Shown piece after piece: positions 5,231-7,247 of a DNA stretch of 7,247 bases. Made by a program: the position numbers and the translations under genes. The DNA is from Bordetella parapertussis (GTDB lineage Bacteria > Pseudomonadota > Gammaproteobacteria > Burkholderiales > SG8-41): NCBI GenBank assembly GCA_945870465.1, contig CAMBSS010000193.1:1-7247 (forward strand). The letters are read 5' to 3'. The stretch's first letter is position 1. Each line of letters opens with the position of its first letter. Under the pieces are notes generated by a model. It was given only the letters and a program-made list of their open reading frames with translations, was not told where the DNA came from and did no database searches.

Positions 5231-6577
5231 TTACGTCCCGGCGCGCAGCGGGCCCGGGACTAGCAGGCAGCCATGGGCGGACAGATTGTTTCGCAGTGGC
5301 CCGATGCCGACACGCCGGATATCGGCATCGGTGCTTAGAGCGAGGGCCGCCGCCGTGCCGGCTGCTTCGCCCATCGCCATGCAGGTGGCGGCTACGCGCG
5401 CCGACGACTGCGCGGCATGCGTGGCGGAGAGGTTGCGGCCGGCCACGAGCAGATTGTCGAATCCTTTCACGGTCAGGGCGCGGTACGGGATGCCGAACCA
5501 GTCGCCCTCGGGCAGCCAGTCCCAGACCGTGCCGCGGTCCGCGCCGTGCATTTCCATGGGCCAGGCGCAGCAGGCGATGGTGTCGGCGGGTTTGGCGCAG
5601 CCGCGCACGTCCGCCTCGGTGAGCCGGTAATCCCCTTCGACGAGCCGCGTTTCGCGCACGCCCAGGTGCGCGCCCATGTCCACGATCCTGGCGCGCTCGA
5701 AGCCGGGCATGTAGCGCTGCAGCACCTCTTCGTAGAGGTAGGCCTGGCGCCGGCCTTCGATTTCGGCGGCGGTGAGCGCCCACGGGTCGAGGAGATCGTA
5801 GCTGCTGCCGTCCGGCTGCCTGATGCGCGTGACGTTGGCATGAACCACGCCGTCGTTGGGATGCACCTGCAGGCCCGCCGAGGTGCGCGGCAGCGCGTAA
5901 CCGTCGGCCGCGGCCCGCTCAAGACGCTCAAGGCGCCCGGCGCGCGGCAGTTCGAGAAAGCGCGCCACGTCCACGCCGCCGAAGCGCAGCATGGTCGAGG
6001 CGAACTGCGTGGCGCCGTCTTCGCCTACGGTGAACGCCGCCCCCGCACGCGCGGCCACGTCGCCGTCGCCGGAAGCGTCGATTACGATGCGGGGCACGAT
6101 GGCGGAACGGCCGGCCTTGTTCTCGATGATGACCGCGGTGACGCGCCCGTCCTGGACGCGCGCGTCGACCACCAGCGTATGCAGCAGGAGTTCGACGCCG
6201 CCGCTCTGCGCCATACGGTCCGCCTCATGCCGCAGCGCGGTCGGGTCGTAGGGGATCGACACATTCTTCAGCCAGCGCCGCGGCGGCAGCGCGGCCCCGC
6301 GCGCCGTGAGGCGCGCCACCAGGTCGGCATAGAGGCCGCCGACGATGGTGGCGTGCTCGTCGCCGGCCACGAGATACGCGCCGCATAGCGTGCCGAGCGT
6401 CACGGCGGACAGCGTGCCGCCGAGGAAGCCGTAACGTTCCAGCAAGAGTGTCGAGGCTCCCGCGCGCGCCGCGGCGAGCGCGGCAGCCAGGCCCGCGGCG
6501 CCGCCGCCTACGACCAGCACGTCGGGCGTGCGCGCGACGGGTACGCGGCGGGCGTCTTCCTCGATAAAAGCATTCAT
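5231..6577 (-). CDS. FAD-dependent oxidoreductase (FAD_oxidored-type)
   Basis: A 448-residue soluble flavoprotein without a signal peptide. The dinucleotide-binding fold is clear: DVLVVGGGAAGL at 19-30, with Glu47 ending beta-2 (LLLER) to hold the FAD ribose. Near the middle is IDASGDGDVAARAGA (166-180), the second FAD-contact strand. A GVRETRLVEGDYRLT motif (306-320) is characteristic of this oxidoreductase family, and a C-terminal FAD motif runs from NLLVAGRNLSATHAA (375-389) into an alanine-rich helix. The length is normal for the family and the frame is intact. No iron-sulfur cysteine cluster is visible. It starts the - strand unit that continues into the Bug gene, so the two probably act on the same compound: one captures it in the periplasm, the other oxidises it or a derivative in the cytoplasm. 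The ATG at 6577 has no good Shine-Dalgarno. The substrate is unknown. Confidence 0.87.
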   Translation of the reverse strand: MNAFIEEDARRVPVARTPDVLVVGGGAAGLAAALAAARAGASTLLLERYGFLGGTLSAVTLGTLCGAYLVAGDEHATIVGGLYADLVARLTARGAALPPRRWLKNVSIPYDPTALRHEADRMAQSGGVELLLHTLVVDARVQDGRVTAVIIENKAGRSAIVPRIVIDASGDGDVAARAGAAFTVGEDGATQFASTMLRFGGVDVARFLELPRAGRLERLERAAADGYALPRTSAGLQVHPNDGVVHANVTRIRQPDGSSYDLLDPWALTAAEIEGRRQAYLYEEVLQRYMPGFERARIVDMGAHLGVRETRLVEGDYRLTEADVRGCAKPADTIACCAWPMEMHGADRGTVWDWLPEGDWFGIPYRALTVKGFDNLLVAGRNLSATHAAQSSARVAATCMAMGEAAGTAAALALSTDADIRRVGIGPLRNNLSAHGCLLVPGPLRAGT

Positions 6578-6803
6578 GGGTGGTCGCGGCCGTAATCAAA
6601 GCGGCCAAGCTTGAATGGCACTTACTTAACTAAAGATAAGCGATTGAAATGCCGAGGGCAGGAGTGTAAACCATATTATGCAGCGCACATAACCGCGCTG
6701 AAAGCCAGGCTAACGGCCTCCTATAACCTTAGGCCCATGTTCTGGCGCCCGTCCTCAGCGGTAATGACATCAATGACATCAGTGTTCTGTCGTTGAGGGA
6801 CAA
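6578..6803. other. Divergent intergenic region between the oxidoreductase gene and radC
   Basis: This 226-bp region is less GC-rich than the genes to its left and should hold the promoters for both directions. A possible + strand sigma70 site is CTGAAA (6698-6703) and TATAAC (6722-6727) with 18-bp spacing. A perfect tandem pair of ATGACATCA lies at 6764-6781. For the - strand gene no convincing promoter was found. No operator or riboswitch was recognised. Confidence 0.35.
6764..6781 (+). repeat. Tandem 9-bp direct repeat ATGACATCA
   Basis: Two adjacent identical copies, 23 bp upstream of the radC ATG. This could be a slippage duplication or a paired binding site; nothing distinguishes the two. 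Confidence 0.4.
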
Positions 6804-7247
6804 ATGGCGATTACGGATTGGCTGGTCGATGAGCGGCCGCGCGAAAAGCTGCTGGCCAAGGGCGCGGCTGCCTTGTCGGATGCGGAACTGCTGGCTATTT
6901 TTTTACGTACAGGGATACGAGGCAAAAGCGCGGTGGACCTGGTGCGCGATTTGCTGACGCGTTCCGGTTCGCCGCCGGCGGTGCGCGATTATCTGCGCAT
7001 GAAGCTGCAGGCGCTGCCGCACGAAGTGTTCGTCGCGCTGTTTCTCGACGCGCAAAACCGCGTGATCGGCAGCGAAGAACTGTTTCGCGGCACGCTCACG
7101 CAGGCCAGCGTCTACCCGCGCGAAGTCGTGAAGCGCGCGCTGCACCATAACGCAGGGGCAGTCATTTCGCTTCGCATCTCGTCGGGTTCGCGCCAATTAT
7201 TGTTTGGTCCTGCGTCAATTTTGTTGGTCGAACAAATAAATGTTCGA
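6804..7247 (+). pseudogene. radC: radC, internally deleted and lacking its JAMM active site
   Basis: The N-terminus is clearly Rad[38 protein letters not shown] and VDLVRDLL (residues 1-51). Similarity then jumps to [18 protein letters not shown] (59-76) and [19 protein letters not shown] through [19 protein letters not shown] (80-120). Roughly 45-50 residues between these blocks, including the helix-hairpin-helix, are missing; the junction lies near 6960-6978 and keeps frame. After NAGAVI the family continues with the metal-binding HxHPSG...D motif, but here the reading becomes [14 protein letters not shown] and more AT-rich sequence without it. The frame stays open to the window edge. GAGG at 6795-6798 gives a sound start. 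Loss of both the DNA-binding hairpin and the putative metalloprotease-like centre makes function unlikely. The cellular role of RadC is unsettled even when intact. Confidence 0.8.
7228..7247. repeat. Perfect inverted repeat at the window edge
   Basis: TCGAACA (7228-7234) and TGTTCGA (7241-7247) form 7-bp arms around the 6-base AT spacer AATAAA. It may extend past the window. It sits in AT-rich sequence that replaces the radC 3' half, so it could be part of an insertion or recombination boundary or an operator. Confidence 0.4.

Noticed and set aside
5417..6388. Long + strand open frame antisense to the FAD oxidoreductase
   Set aside because: His/Arg/Gly-rich shadow frame without motifs; the opposite strand carries the full set of FAD-binding motifs.
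6611..6796. Small + strand frame in the intergenic region before radC
   Set aside because: It would start with TTG without a ribosome binding site, and the translated sequence resembles nothing I recognise.
7166..7200. Simple frameshift in radC that would restore the HxHPSG motif
   Set aside because: A few bases around 7180-7192 resemble the expected codons, but no single insertion or deletion recovers the motif and downstream sequence in any frame.
7228..7247. LexA-type (SOS) operator at the GAAC...GTTC palindrome
   Set aside because: The spacing between GAAC and GTTC is 8 bases, which fits neither the Gram-positive GAAC-N4-GTTC box nor the alphaproteobacterial direct GTTC-N7-GTTC pattern.

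Overview
The window looks like a chromosomal accessory stretch from a betaproteobacterium, probably Burkholderiales or a near relative. The grounds are the Bug-type (TctC-like) periplasmic binding protein, the form of the radC N-terminus, and the high GC content. I cannot name a genus. No rRNA, tRNA or CRISPR array is visible.

Layout, left to right. (1) 1-237: remnant of a short-chain dehydrogenase gene with an in-frame stop. (2) 252-540: 3' end of an IS91-like element, comprising the last ~40 codons of its transposase, its terminal non-coding region, and an outward-facing sigma70-like promoter. (3) 603-2404: overlapping + strand pair pyrK-pyrD, encoding the FAD/[2Fe-2S] electron-transfer subunit and the FMN subunit of a class 1B dihydroorotate-dehydrogenase-type enzyme. 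(4) 2466-2490: a solo 25-bp copy of the same IS terminus. (5) 2527-3831: a six-transmembrane class III adenylate cyclase. (6) 3852-4103: a second IS91-like transposase remnant, internally deleted. (7) 6577-4204 on the - strand: a two-gene unit encoding an FAD-dependent oxidoreductase followed by a Bug-family solute-binding protein. (8) 6804-7247: a broken radC on the + strand, running off the window.

Three IS91-like traces lie in the same orientation at three successive junctions: SDR remnant/pyrKD, pyrKD/cyclase, and cyclase/oxidoreductase-Bug. The block right of 4200 is also visibly richer in GC than the pyrKD/cyclase block. The segment therefore reads as a mosaic assembled or reshuffled around an IS91-like element that has since decayed, next to other decaying genes.

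Functionally, PyrK and PyrD should form one NAD(P)-linked flavin/iron-sulfur complex. However, the PyrD active site has Thr where canonical dihydroorotate dehydrogenases have a substrate-binding Asn, and PyrK has Arg in its pyridine-nucleotide loop, so a non-orotate substrate is possible. The cyclase has all canonical catalytic and adenine-recognition residues and should make cAMP at the membrane. The Bug protein and flavin oxidoreductase probably capture and oxidise a small organic acid or related compound, which cannot be identified from sequence alone. I saw no clear previously undescribed defence or mobile system; the atypical pyrKD pair and the IS91-linked mosaic are the best leads.
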